A stretch of 64,000 nucleotides of DNA from Myxococcota bacterium. GTDB lineage: Bacteria; Myxococcota_A; UBA796; UBA9615; JAKLKC01. Below, in pieces: positions 12,737 through 21,757 of this stretch (position 1 is its first letter; every line of letters begins with the position of its first letter). Position numbers and translations under genes: made by a program. The notes beneath the pieces were generated by a model, which saw only the letters and a list, made by a program, of their open reading frames with translations, made no database searches and was not told the DNA's origin. Where the stretch lies: NCBI GenBank assembly GCA_023150875.1, contig JAKLKC010000040.1, forward strand, positions 1-64,000, in the 5' to 3' direction.

Positions 12737-13300
12737 ATGCCGACTTGGGTCCGTCACTGGTGGTCGCTGGTCGTCCGCGGGTTCGCGGCGGTCATGTTCG
12801 GGATCCTGCTCGTCGCGCTGCCGCAGGTGGGTCTGGTGACCCTGGTGGCCCTGTTCGGCGCCTACGCGCTGGTGGACGGGATCTTCGCCCTGGTCGCCGC
12901 GGTGCGGGCCGCCCGGGGCGAGGAGGCGTGGGGCGAGTTGGCGTTCGAGGCGATCGCCAGCCTGGCCGCCGCGGCCGTCACCCTCCTGTGGCCGGGGATC
13001 ACCGCCGTCGCCCTCCTGTTCGTGATCGCCTTCTGGGCCCTGTTCACCGGGATCCTGGAGGTCGGGGCGGCGATCCGCCTCCGGAGGGTGATCAAGGGGG
13101 AGGGCTGGCTCGCCCTCGCGGGGGTGCTCTCGGTGGTCCTCGGGATCCTCCTCCTCGCCCAGCCCGCCGCGGGCCTGCTGGCCCTGGTGTGGATGATCGG
13201 GATCTACGCCATCGTCTTCGGCGCCCTGCTGATCGGGCTCGGCTTCGCGCTTCGGACCCGGGGCGGCGTCGGCGTCGGGCCGGGGACCGTGCCGGGCTGA
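12737..13300 (+). CDS. HdeD-family (DUF308) membrane protein
   Basis: The protein has 187 residues and six predicted membrane segments in three repeated pairs, the layout of the HdeD/DUF308 family. It starts MPTWVRHWWSLVVRGFAAV, a typical opening for that family, followed by FGILLVALP and GAYALVDGIF. HdeD is linked to acid resistance in enteric bacteria, but most relatives, probably including this one, have no established role. An AGGGAGA lies just upstream of the ATG. It points away from the cas operon, and its neighbour on the other side is the WYL regulator, which is convergent with it. Confidence 0.85.
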   Translation: MPTWVRHWWSLVVRGFAAVMFGILLVALPQVGLVTLVALFGAYALVDGIFALVAAVRAARGEEAWGELAFEAIASLAAAAVTLLWPGITAVALLFVIAFWALFTGILEVGAAIRLRRVIKGEGWLALAGVLSVVLGILLLAQPAAGLLALVWMIGIYAIVFGALLIGLGFALRTRGGVGVGPGTVPG

Positions 13301-13350
13301 CGGGGGCGGCCGGTCCATCGGCGGCGTCCAAGCGACCGGAGGCGTCAGGG

Positions 13351-14322
13351 TCAGTCCGCGCCGCCCCCGTCGTACCTCGCCAGGGCGCCCCGCAGCTCGG
13401 CGATCACCGCCGCCCGCAGCCCCGGGGGCTGCACCACCTCCACGGTCTCGCCGTACTCCAGGGCCAGGCGGACCAGCTCGCGGCCGTGGGTCCGCATGCG
13501 GAGCTCGACGCCTCCCCCCTCCAGGTCCGTGAGGGTCGCCGTGGGGTGCCACACCCGGCTGCGGACCAGGTGGGCCACCCGGGGATCGAACCGCAGCACC
13601 ACGTCCTCGGGCTGGCCCGACGACTCGATGCCGAAGGGGCCCAGGAGCTCGGCGGCGGGGTCGAAGCCGTCGGGATAGGGGAAGTGGGAGGGGAGGCGCC
13701 GGGCGCGGCGCACCCGGTCCAGGGCGAGGCGGCGGCGGATCCCCGCGGCGGGGTCCTCCGCCAGCAGGTAGAGGGCCCGCCGGTAGACCACCAGGGTCAG
13801 GGGACGCAGGCACGGGTAGGTGCGGGTGACGTGCTCCACCTCCAGCTCCCGGGACTGGAGCAGGGCCGACAGCACCTCGTCCACCACGTCGTCGTGGGCG
13901 TCGTAGGAACGGTAGGGCTCGCTCAGGTAGTACAGGCGGGTGCGGAAGTCCGCCAGGCGCTCCGGCACCCCCTCGGGCAGCGCCGGGCGAAGCTTCTCCT
14001 GGAGGTCCGCCATCCACCCCGGGAGGCTGGTGCCCCCCAGGAAGCCCATGAGCTGCCGGCCGAACTCCAGGGCCATCGCGTCCCCCAGGGTGACGTTCAC
14101 CCGGGTCCGCCGGTAGCCCTCGTCCAGCTTCCAACGCCGCGCGCTCCCCTGCCCCACCGGGTACACCGGCAGCCCCGCGTCCTGGAGGGCCCGCAGGGAG
14201 CGCAGCGCCCTCTGCTTGTCCACCTCCAACAGCCCCATGACCTCCCGTGTCGCCAGCTCTCCCCGCCCGAGCAGCGCGTCCCACAGTCGGATGCACAACG
14301 TCGTCCTGGACTCGTCTCCCAC
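13351..14322 (-). CDS. WYL-domain transcriptional regulator with N-terminal winged helix
   Basis: The protein has 323 residues. The first 70 or so form a helix-turn-helix region (LWDALLGRGELATREVMG, KQRALRSLRALQDAGLP). The middle contains the WYL-type domain (TLVVYRRALYLLAEDP), and the end matches the WCX domain (VVLRFDPRVAHLVRSRVW...HGRELVRLALEYGETVEVVQP). WYL regulators bind nucleic-acid ligands and frequently accompany CRISPR or other defence loci. The frame is open to 14547, but GTG at 14322, preceded by GGAGGGCGAGG, gives a product that begins at the HTH. The ligand and target are not evident; a dyad lies about 190 bases upstream. Confidence 0.82.
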   Translation of the reverse strand: MGDESRTTLCIRLWDALLGRGELATREVMGLLEVDKQRALRSLRALQDAGLPVYPVGQGSARRWKLDEGYRRTRVNVTLGDAMALEFGRQLMGFLGGTSLPGWMADLQEKLRPALPEGVPERLADFRTRLYYLSEPYRSYDAHDDVVDEVLSALLQSRELEVEHVTRTYPCLRPLTLVVYRRALYLLAEDPAAGIRRRLALDRVRRARRLPSHFPYPDGFDPAAELLGPFGIESSGQPEDVVLRFDPRVAHLVRSRVWHPTATLTDLEGGGVELRMRTHGRELVRLALEYGETVEVVQPPGLRAAVIAELRGALARYDGGGAD

Positions 14323-14512
14323 CGGGCCTCGCCCTCCGAGGGATCGGACTCTACCACTCCGCCGCGCCCGCGTGCCCGCCGCATCGCTGCGACAAACCAC
14401 ACGGGCGTGGGCGAGTTCCGGTGGGGCGTCCTGCCAGGGAAGCCCCCTGAGGGTGGACGTGGGAGCGGCGAGGGAGGGAAAGCCGCCGCCGGTCCGGACG
14501 ACGAGGGCGGAA

Positions 14513-14533
14513 TCGCCAGACGGCGTCTGGCGA
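14513..14533. repeat. Perfect 9-3-9 inverted repeat upstream of the WYL regulator
   Basis: Arms TCGCCAGAC and GTCTGGCGA flank a GGC centre. It lies in the 317-bp gap between the regulator start (14322) and the end of the ATPase gene (14640). It could be an operator for autoregulation or part of a terminator for the ATPase gene; there is no T-run. The rest of the gap shows nothing recognisable. Confidence 0.45.
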
Positions 14534-14639
14534 ATCGGACCCAGCACCGCGGCTGCCGTGCGGTGCGGATCCAGGTCCGGCCAGGCCAGCGCGGCCCGTC
14601 ACCTCGGGCGCCGGACTCGTGAGGGCTCCGCGCGTCTCG

Positions 14640-15881
14640 TCAACTCCACAGGCACGCGATGGGGACGGCGGCGATCCGGTCGTCCAGCCGGAAGACTCGG
14701 GCTCCCGCGTGGAGGACCAGTCCGGCGACGAAGCGGTCGCCGACCTCGTCCCGAAGCCACGCGAGGTGGCGGGCGTCGGCGCGCCCCGGGGCCGAGGTCG
14801 CCTTCACCTCCAGCGCGACCAGGTCCTGGCGGGGGAGCTCGGCCAGGATGTCCACCTCCTGGCGCCCCTGCTCCGTGCGCAGGTGGTAGAGCCGGGCGCG
14901 GACCCGCGAGGCGGGGAGCTCGGCGCGGACCTGCGCGGCGACGAAGGTCTCCAGGAGCCGCCCCAGGACGGCGGCGTCGCGCAGGATGCCGTCCTCGTCG
15001 ATCCCGACCGCCGCGGCGGCCAGGGCCGCGTCCACGAGGAACCTCTTGGGACGCTGCACCAACCTCTTCGTGCGGTTGCTCCACCAGCCGGGAAACGTGT
15101 CGACCAGCGACAGGTCGGTCAGCAGCGCCTCGTAGGCCTGGGCCGTGCGGCGGTTGATGCCCGCCGTGCGGCACAGGGTCGCGTCGTCCACGACGCCGGC
15201 GGTGTTCACCGCGAGGGTCTCCAGGAACCGGCGCAGCTTGACCGGGTCCCGGCCGTGGTCGACGGTCGCGGCGTCCCGGGTGATCACCTGGTCGAGGTAG
15301 CTGGACAGCCAGATCTCCCGTCTCGACGGCGGAAGGTGGACGGCGGGCTGGGGGAAGCCGCTCGTCAGCAGCTCGGTCACGTAGCCGCGGAGGTCTGGCG
15401 GGTCGGCCGGGGGCTCGACGGCATCGAGCCCCCCCTGGACGATGCGCTCCATGAGCCCCGGCCGGTCGGCGGCACCAACGCGCTCCCGGGTGGTGAGGCC
15501 GTAGAGGGGAACCCGGACGAGCCGGCCGGTGCCGGGCCACAGGTCGGGAGCGAGCTCCGAGCGCGCCGAGCCGGTCACGAGGAAGCGTCCGGGGACGGGG
15601 TCCCGGTCGATGGCCCTCTTGACGGCGCCCAGGATGGAGGGGACGGCCTGCCACTCGTCGATGAGGACCGGCGGCTCCCGTCCCCTCAGGACGGCGTCCG
15701 GGTCCGCCGCGGCGACGGCGGCCTCCTCCGGCCGGTCCAGGTGGACGACGGATCGGGCGAGGCGTGCCGCCGTGGTCGTCTTGCCGGTGGCCCGGGGGCC
15801 GGTCAGCATGACGGCGGGCAGATCGGCGAGGAGATCCCGGAGGACGGGGTCGACGAGGCGGGGCAGGTAAGGGGCTCGCAC
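14640..15881 (-). CDS. AAA-type ATPase with DUF4143 C-terminal domain
   Basis: The protein has 413 residues. It opens YLPRLVDPVLRDLL, then Walker A LTGPRATGKTTT, Walker B-like PPVLIDEWQAVP and sensor stretch FLVTGSARSE, the pattern of the AAA_14/DUF4143 family. The C-terminal half has the PD-(D/E)XK-like DUF4143 signature: GRQEVDILAELPRQDLVALEVKA. The biological role of this abundant family is not established. A GTG at 15881 puts the start where relatives begin; the in-frame ATG at 15923 would add 14 Pro-rich residues and lies inside a tandem repeat, so I rejected it. Confidence 0.85.
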   Translation of the reverse strand: MRAPYLPRLVDPVLRDLLADLPAVMLTGPRATGKTTTAARLARSVVHLDRPEEAAVAAADPDAVLRGREPPVLIDEWQAVPSILGAVKRAIDRDPVPGRFLVTGSARSELAPDLWPGTGRLVRVPLYGLTTRERVGAADRPGLMERIVQGGLDAVEPPADPPDLRGYVTELLTSGFPQPAVHLPPSRREIWLSSYLDQVITRDAATVDHGRDPVKLRRFLETLAVNTAGVVDDATLCRTAGINRRTAQAYEALLTDLSLVDTFPGWWSNRTKRLVQRPKRFLVDAALAAAAVGIDEDGILRDAAVLGRLLETFVAAQVRAELPASRVRARLYHLRTEQGRQEVDILAELPRQDLVALEVKATSAPGRADARHLAWLRDEVGDRFVAGLVLHAGARVFRLDDRIAAVPIACLWS

Positions 15882-15908
15882 GGGGGGTAGGATACTCCCG
15901 GGGGGTCT

Positions 15909-15978
15909 GTGAGTGCCAGGCATACGCGGTCACGAGTGCACACGAAACGCAGTCGTGAGTGCCGCTCATACGCAGTCA
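15909..15978. repeat. Three tandem 23-bp repeats between the ATPase gene and hemN
   Basis: Copies start at 15909, 15932 and 15955 with an exact 23-base period. Copies 1 and 3 share GTGAGTGCC, three variable bases, CATACGC, one base, then GTCA. The middle copy is more diverged but keeps GAGTGC and ACGCAGTC. They lie 28 bases upstream of the ATPase start, in a 322-bp divergent gap. Iteron-like binding sites are the obvious guess. Confidence 0.7.
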
Positions 15979-16203
15979 AGAGAGGTTCGCCCCCACGGCT
16001 TCGGTCCCCGGCAACCCCGAAGGAGCAGCCGGATCGGACGGAGCCCCAGGGCGCCGGGGCGGTTGCCCCGCCGCGGCTGTGCTATTACGCCACGAGGCGC
16101 GCGGGCGGGCGGGCCGGCCCTTGCCGGACCTCCCGGGAGTTCGGACCTCTCGGGGGAGGGGCCGCCGACCCCGCTCCCCCCGCGCCGCGCCGCACCGAGG
16201 ACC

Positions 16204-17643
16204 ATGCCCACCGATCCCGCCGCCCCCCGCGCCCCCGTCGCCGCCGGCCCCGGAGCCCCGTGGGACGCCGCCCGCGCCTTCGCCCTGGTGTCCGACGATG
16301 TGGTGCGCCGCTACGACGTGGCGGGCCCCCGCTACACCTCCTACCCCACGGTGCCCGAGTGGTCCGCCGACTTCGGGGCCGACGAGTACGGCGGCGCCCT
16401 GGCCGAGGCGGGGGCGGGCGCCCCCGACACCCCCCTCTCGCTCTACGTCCACCTGCCCTTCTGCCGCGAGCTGTGCGCCTACTGCGGGTGCAACGTGGTG
16501 GTGGGCCGGGACGCCGCCTACGTCGCCCGCTACCTGGACGCCGTGGACCGGGAGCTGGCCCTGGCGGCGGAGCGGCTGGGGCGGAGGAGGCGCCTTTGCC
16601 AGGTGCACCTGGGGGGCGGTACCCCCACCTTCCTGGACGAGGTCCAGCTCGCCCGCCTGTGGGAGGCCATCACCCGCTCCTTCACCCCCGAGCCCGGCGC
16701 CGAGATCGCCCTGGAGGCCCACCCCGCCGTCACCCGGAACGAGCAGCTCGACCTGCTGGCCCGCCTGGGGTTCAACCGGCTGTCCATGGGGGTGCAGGAC
16801 CTGGACCCCACCGTCCAGGAGGCGGTGCGCCGGCGCCAGGACGTGGAGCGGATCCGGGGCCTGCTGGAGCACGCCCGGGAGGTGGGCTTCACCGGGGTGA
16901 ACTTCGACCTGATCTACGGCCTGCCCCACCAGACCCCCGAGAGCTGGCGCCGCACCCTTGAGAAGGTGGTGGAGATGCGCCCCGATCGCCTGGCGATCTA
17001 CTCCTTCGCCTACGTGCCCGAGGTGCGCCCCCACCAGCGTCGCCTCTCCGCCGAGGCCATCCCCTTCGGGATGGCCCGCATGGAGCTGCTGCGGGGCGCC
17101 CACGAGGTGCTGGGCGGGGCGGGGTACGCCGCCATCGGGATGGACCACTTCGCCGTGCCCTCGGACGACCTGTCCCGGGCCGCCGCGGACGGCACCCTCA
17201 CCCGCAACTTCATGGGCTACGTCAGCGCCGCCGCGCCCGAGATCGTCGCCTTCGGGATCACCGGGATCAGCGACGTGGGCGGCGTGTACGCCCAGGGCCA
17301 CCGGGGGCTCGGGCCGTGGTTCCAGGCCATCGAGGAGGGCCGGCTGCCCACCTCCCGGGGGCTCCGCCTGACCCCCGACGACCACCGCCGCCGCCGGATC
17401 ATCGCCGACCTGATGTGCCGCTTCGAGGCCGACCTGGGTGAGGGGGGCGAGGATGCCTTCGCCGAGGAGCTGGAGGACCTGGCCCGCCCCGATCTGGCCC
17501 CCCTGGTGGACGTCCGGGGCGCGCGGCTGAGCCTGACCCCCCTCGGCCACCTCTTCGTCCGCAACGTCGCCATGGTCTTCGACGCCCACCTGCGGGTCCG
17601 CCAGCGCGAGGGAGGCCGGGCGGCCTTCTCGCGGACGGTGTGA
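16204..17643 (+). CDS. hemN: Oxygen-independent coproporphyrinogen III oxidase (radical SAM)
   Basis: The protein has 479 residues, close to the usual HemN length. After a Pro/Ala-rich leader it carries RYTSYPTVPEW, a HemN signature, then the radical-SAM cluster motif HLPFCRELCAYCGCN with Cys87, Cys91 and Cys94, and the Cys96 that separates HemN from HemW. Later stretches GGGTPTFLD, NRLSMGVQD and YGLPHQTPESW also fit. It decarboxylates two propionate chains of coproporphyrinogen III to give protoporphyrinogen IX without oxygen. I chose the ATG at 16204; the open frame further upstream has no protein-like content. No other haem gene is nearby. Confidence 0.95.
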   Translation: MPTDPAAPRAPVAAGPGAPWDAARAFALVSDDVVRRYDVAGPRYTSYPTVPEWSADFGADEYGGALAEAGAGAPDTPLSLYVHLPFCRELCAYCGCNVVVGRDAAYVARYLDAVDRELALAAERLGRRRRLCQVHLGGGTPTFLDEVQLARLWEAITRSFTPEPGAEIALEAHPAVTRNEQLDLLARLGFNRLSMGVQDLDPTVQEAVRRRQDVERIRGLLEHAREVGFTGVNFDLIYGLPHQTPESWRRTLEKVVEMRPDRLAIYSFAYVPEVRPHQRRLSAEAIPFGMARMELLRGAHEVLGGAGYAAIGMDHFAVPSDDLSRAAADGTLTRNFMGYVSAAAPEIVAFGITGISDVGGVYAQGHRGLGPWFQAIEEGRLPTSRGLRLTPDDHRRRRIIADLMCRFEADLGEGGEDAFAEELEDLARPDLAPLVDVRGARLSLTPLGHLFVRNVAMVFDAHLRVRQREGGRAAFSRTV

Positions 17644-17653
17644 TCCGGGAGGC

Positions 17654-18514
17654 TCAGGCGCCGGAGGCCGCGGGCGCCTCGTCCCCTCCGTCCCCACCCT
17701 CCCGGGGAGGCGGGAGGCGCCCCGAGGGGAAGTCGCGGTCGGCCTCGCCGGTCGTGTCCTGGCGGCCCCGGCGGGAGCGGTGGACCAGGACGGCGATCCC
17801 GCCCGCCGCCAGGGCGAAGCACCCGTACTGGGCCGGTGTCAGGCCGAGGTAGCGGGTGTCGGCGTTGGGCAGGTCCGTGGCCCGCAGGAAGTCGAGGCCG
17901 AAGCGGACGGGGGCGTAGAGGATCATCATCCAGCCCACGAAGAAGCCGTGGAAGCGGGGACGCCGGTCCAGGGCCAGGAAGGCGAGGAAGATCGCCGCCG
18001 CCAGCAACGCCTCGTACAGGCCGAGGTCGTGGCGGCCCCCGGTGGGGAAGTCCACGCCCAGGAAGAACTCGGTGCGGGCGCCCCGGTGGTCGTGGGCGGT
18101 GAAGCAGCCCAGGCGGCCCAGGGTCCAGCCGGCCATGAAGCCGATGGCGAGGCAGTCGGCGTAGGCCCAGGCCGGCGCCCGCCGCAGGCGGAGCAGCAGG
18201 GGGATGGCGACGGAGGCCCCGATGAAGCCCCCCATGGACGAGAAGCCGTTCCACACCTCCAGCAGGTAGATCGGCCGCTCGCGGAACTCGTCGAAGTGGT
18301 AGCCCAGGACGTGGAGGAAGTGGGCGAAGACGAAGGAGATCGCCACCATGCCGAGGGTGGTGTCCACCGTCACCTTCACCGACAGGCCCTCCCGGATCGC
18401 CCGGGCCCGGGCCACCTCCATGCCGACGTAGATCCCGGCGATGACCAGGAAGGTCCAGGAGTCGAGCTGGAAGGGTCCGAGGGAGACGCGGGGGGTGGCG
18501 AAGTAGGGGATCAC
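17654..18514 (-). CDS. lgt: Prolipoprotein diacylglyceryl transferase family protein
   Basis: The protein has 286 residues and about seven hydrophobic segments. The Lgt hallmark appears as GWTLGRLGCFTAHDHRG, with the conserved Arg of GRLGCF. It is preceded by SSMGGFIGASVAIP, which matches the H-x-x-GGL-G region of the family loosely. The enzyme moves diacylglycerol from phosphatidylglycerol onto the lipobox cysteine of prelipoproteins in the inner membrane. The tail (about 45 residues, Arg/Pro/Gly-rich) is longer than usual. The very next genes on this strand encode lipoproteins, probably by chance. It converges on hemN with a ten-base gap. Confidence 0.82.
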   Translation of the reverse strand: MIPYFATPRVSLGPFQLDSWTFLVIAGIYVGMEVARARAIREGLSVKVTVDTTLGMVAISFVFAHFLHVLGYHFDEFRERPIYLLEVWNGFSSMGGFIGASVAIPLLLRLRRAPAWAYADCLAIGFMAGWTLGRLGCFTAHDHRGARTEFFLGVDFPTGGRHDLGLYEALLAAAIFLAFLALDRRPRFHGFFVGWMMILYAPVRFGLDFLRATDLPNADTRYLGLTPAQYGCFALAAGGIAVLVHRSRRGRQDTTGEADRDFPSGRLPPPREGGDGGDEAPAASGA

Positions 18515-18634
18515 GGGGGGCCGGGGCGCGCCCGGTGGTCGGGTCGACGGGCGCGGGGCCGAAGTCTACGCCAGCGGCGACGCCGCCGCACCCCGTCCGC
18601 CCCCGGGTCGGAGCCGGGCTGGACGGCATCCGGA

Positions 18635-19486
18635 TCAGATCGGCATCACCGTCCACTCGCCGTCGAGGCGGTTGGTGCCGTCGTCGTACAGGAAGGTGCC
18701 GTGGCCCTGGGCGGGGGAGAAGATCCCCGTGGTGTCGAGGTAGCCCACCCCGCCGTCGGGCCCCTCGCTGGAGATGGTGCCCACGAAGGACGACCCGGCG
18801 AGCTGGCCGTCCAGCTCGAAGAGCACCGTGTAGTCCACCAGGTCCACCTCGCACTGGCCCGAGCCCGTCCCGTGGCCGTCGGGGCCGATCTCCACCTGGA
18901 TCTGGCCCGAGCACTGGAGGTCGATGTCGAAGCCCTTGTACTCGGTCTCAACGTCGGCGAGCAGGGGGCCGCGCCAGGTGCCCTCGAACTGCGACGGGGC
19001 GTCCACCACCACGTACACGTCGTCCACGTCGCTGGAGCCGTCGCCGTAGGTCGCCTCGACGGTGAGGGTCTGCTCCCCGGCCGCCAGCGTGACCTGCCCG
19101 GACAGGGCGGCGAGGCCCAGGTCCCCGCCCAGGGACGAGCGCCAGGAGACCGACGCGGGGGAGACCGGCGACCCCGAGCCGTCCACCACCGTCGCTGCCA
19201 CCATCGTCGGGGACCAGGAGCCCAGGGTGTGGGCGGAGGTGGGGGAGTCCAGGGTCAGGGTGAGCCGGTCGGCCTCGGAGGCGTCGTCGTCGTCGGAGGC
19301 GTCGTCGTCGTCATCGGAGGCGTCGTCGTCGGAGGCGTCGTCGTCGTCCCCACCGATCCAGGAGTCGTCGTCGCCTCCCCCACCGCCGTCCCTGTCCCCC
19401 TCTCCGAAGTCGGAGCCGCAGCCCAGGGGCGGCGCCAGGGCCGCGAGGACGGCGAGGAGGAGGATCGAAACGAGGAGGCGGGGCAC
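18635..19486 (-). CDS. Lipoprotein with Asp-rich linker, unknown function
   Basis: The protein has 283 residues. A signal peptide (MPRLLVSILLLAVLAALAPP) ends in lipobox L-G-C-G. Next comes a stretch of about 45 residues of Gly and Asp with DDDDASDDD-type repeats, then a beta-rich region. That region has one Ig/bacterial big-domain-like part (residues about 75-155: SPTMVAATVVDGSGSPVSP) and a C-terminal part (FEGTWRGPL ... DGEWTVMPI) that reads like a lipocalin-like or protease-inhibitor-like barrel. No enzyme motif is visible. The Asp-rich linker recurs in two other lipoproteins of this window and may bind calcium or keep the domain away from the membrane. Confidence 0.8.
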   Translation of the reverse strand: MPRLLVSILLLAVLAALAPPLGCGSDFGEGDRDGGGGGDDDSWIGGDDDDASDDDASDDDDDASDDDDASEADRLTLTLDSPTSAHTLGSWSPTMVAATVVDGSGSPVSPASVSWRSSLGGDLGLAALSGQVTLAAGEQTLTVEATYGDGSSDVDDVYVVVDAPSQFEGTWRGPLLADVETEYKGFDIDLQCSGQIQVEIGPDGHGTGSGQCEVDLVDYTVLFELDGQLAGSSFVGTISSEGPDGGVGYLDTTGIFSPAQGHGTFLYDDGTNRLDGEWTVMPI

Positions 19487-19562
19487 GGCGGACCCTCCGG
19501 GGGACGGGGTCGGGGTGATTCTAGCGGAAAACCGGACGGGTGGAGGAGGAGTGGGAGGGCGC

Positions 19563-21596
19563 TCAGTTCGCGCTGCCCGGGACGACCAGGATGATCTGGA
19601 GCTGGTCCAGGAGGGTCACGCCGTCGCCGACCACGTCCAGGTCCAGGTGGAAGAGCTGGTCCTCGGTGGAGGCGGCCACCACCCCCGCGAAGGAGAGGGT
19701 GAAGGAGATGGAGGTGCCCGTAGGCACGCCGGGGTAGCCCGCGGCGGGGGAGATCCCCGTGACGAAGCCGTGGGTGTCGTTCGGGACCTCCAGGGTCACG
19801 TCGAAGACACCCGTCGCCGCCAGCCCGACGATCCCCTCCACCACCGAGTCGACCACGTCGGCGTCGGTGCCGGTGAAGGCGAGGGGTTCCGCCGCCACGC
19901 CGTCGCCGTCCAGGTCCGCGTAGGAGCCGGTGGCGTGCAGGACCTCCGTCGCCTGGGGCAGGAAGTCGGCCGAGGTGTCGACCTCGACGGCGATCACCTT
20001 CGCGCCCACGGCGTTGACCGCCTCGGCGGTGGCGGCGAGGCCCGCCGGCGCCGAGCAGGGGTCCGGTGCCGGGTAGCCGCCGTCGGGGTCCCGGATCTCC
20101 GCGTCGCTGGCCCACACCACGATGGGCAGGCTGTAGGGCCGGAAGCCCACCCCCCCGCCGTCGCCGGAGCCGGGGGTGGCGGGGTCGTGGGCGCCGGGCA
20201 CCGTGCCCCCGAAGGCGTCGAAGGGAGAGGCGAGGAAGGGCGCGACGTCGTCCTGGGAGTCGAAGGCGTCGTCGCAGTCCTGGTCGTACCCCTCGCCGGT
20301 GACCGCCTGGAACAGGGCCTCCAGCGCCGACTCCTCCCAGTCGCTCCCCCCCGAGGCCGACAGGCCCGAGAGGGCGGCCTGGACCCGGGCGGTGTCGGTG
20401 GTCACCTGCTGCTCCAGGTAGAAGGGCAGGTCGGATCCGCCCCCGAAGCCCTGGTCGTTGTAGTCCCGGAACTGCGCCACTCCGAAGGCGACGTTGGGGA
20501 TCGAGGCGCCGACCCGGGCGACGATGCTGGAGAAGCTCGACGACATCGCCGACACCGTCGAGCCCATGGAGCAGGTGGTGTCCAGCAGGAAGACCACGTC
20601 CGCGACGTTGACGTCCGTGGTGAAGGTGAACCGCTCGTCGGTGGTGGACCGCTCCTCGACGATCACGTAGACCCCGTCGGGCCAGTCGTGGGGGTCGGTG
20701 GGGCTCGATCCGCCCAGGGCCTCCGCGCCGTCGGTGTAGCCGTCGCCGTCGGTGTCGGCGTCGTAGGGATCGGTCTCGTCTCCGCTGCCCGGCACGCCGT
20801 CCGGTCCCAGGGCCTCCTCGGAGTCGCCGATCCCGTCCCCGTCGGCGTCGGGGTCGATGGCGTCGTAAAGGCCGTCCCCGTCCAGGTCCCGGGGCGGGCA
20901 GCCCGCGCACCCCAGGTGGGCCTCGTCCCGGTCGGGGATGCCGTCCCCGTCGGAGTCGAGGTCCAGGTAATCCGGGGTGCCGTCCTGGTCCGAGTCCCGG
21001 GGCTCGGGGTCGAAGGCGCCGGTCCCCGCCTCGTACACGTCGTCGATCCCGTCCCCGTCGGAGTCGGTGTCCAGGTAGTCCGGCGCGCCGTCCCGGTCCG
21101 AGTCCGGGGGCGAGGCCGGATCCCCCGCCATCTCCACCACGTCGGGCAGGCCATCGCCGTCGTTGTCCAGGTCCGAGGGATCGGGGACGCCGTCGCCGTC
21201 GGTGTCCACGGGGTCCTCGGGGTCCGACCCCGCCTCGAGGCGATCGCCGATCCCGTTGTCGTCGCTGTCGGTGTCCAGGAAGTCGGGGGCGCCGTCGCCA
21301 TCGACGTCGAAGGGCAGCGTGAGCACGTCGGCGTCGCCCGCCTCGATCCGGTCGGGGACGTGGTCCCCGTCGGAGTCGGGGTCCTCGTAGTCCGGGAGAC
21401 CGTCGCCGTCGTGGTCGATGGGTCCCTCGTGGACGTCCAGGATCGCGTCCCCGTCGGCGTCCGCGGACCCGGCCCCGTCGGCGGCGCCCTCCCCGTCCCC
21501 TTCGGCCTCCTGGGTGCCGGCACATCCCGCGGCGGCGAGGAGGACCGCGCCAGTCGCGATCCAGGCGGGCAGGGACGGGGGGACCCGGGGAGCCAT
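19563..21596 (-). CDS. Lipoprotein with thrombospondin type-3 repeats and a VWA domain
   Basis: The protein has 677 residues. The signal peptide ends in A-A-G-C. Residues about 45-300 are a run of DxDxDGxxD calcium-binding repeats of the thrombospondin type-3 kind (DTDGDGVPD, DNDGDGLPD, DSDGDGIDD and others). A von Willebrand A domain follows, starting NVADVVFLLDTTCSMGS. The MIDAS motif is DTTCS rather than DxSxS, so metal binding may be altered. The C-terminal part (VTLEVPNDTHGFVTGISP) looks like a beta-sandwich. The protein is most likely anchored at the outer membrane and used in adhesion or surface assembly; this is inference from domain content. Confidence 0.85.
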   Translation of the reverse strand: MAPRVPPSLPAWIATGAVLLAAAGCAGTQEAEGDGEGAADGAGSADADGDAILDVHEGPIDHDGDGLPDYEDPDSDGDHVPDRIEAGDADVLTLPFDVDGDGAPDFLDTDSDDNGIGDRLEAGSDPEDPVDTDGDGVPDPSDLDNDGDGLPDVVEMAGDPASPPDSDRDGAPDYLDTDSDGDGIDDVYEAGTGAFDPEPRDSDQDGTPDYLDLDSDGDGIPDRDEAHLGCAGCPPRDLDGDGLYDAIDPDADGDGIGDSEEALGPDGVPGSGDETDPYDADTDGDGYTDGAEALGGSSPTDPHDWPDGVYVIVEERSTTDERFTFTTDVNVADVVFLLDTTCSMGSTVSAMSSSFSSIVARVGASIPNVAFGVAQFRDYNDQGFGGGSDLPFYLEQQVTTDTARVQAALSGLSASGGSDWEESALEALFQAVTGEGYDQDCDDAFDSQDDVAPFLASPFDAFGGTVPGAHDPATPGSGDGGGVGFRPYSLPIVVWASDAEIRDPDGGYPAPDPCSAPAGLAATAEAVNAVGAKVIAVEVDTSADFLPQATEVLHATGSYADLDGDGVAAEPLAFTGTDADVVDSVVEGIVGLAATGVFDVTLEVPNDTHGFVTGISPAAGYPGVPTGTSISFTLSFAGVVAASTEDQLFHLDLDVVGDGVTLLDQLQIILVVPGSAN

Positions 21597-21757
21597 CGAG
21601 ACCTCCGAGCGTGGATGGGCAGGGCGCGGCGCGGGACCTGCGTTCCCCGCATGGGACTCGATTCCATGCTATTCAGCCCCTCCCCGCTGGCAAAGCCGGG
21701 GCCGTCCCCCCCGCGGCCCCGGCGCCCCGCCGGGCGGGGGGGAGGAGGCCCGGGGCC

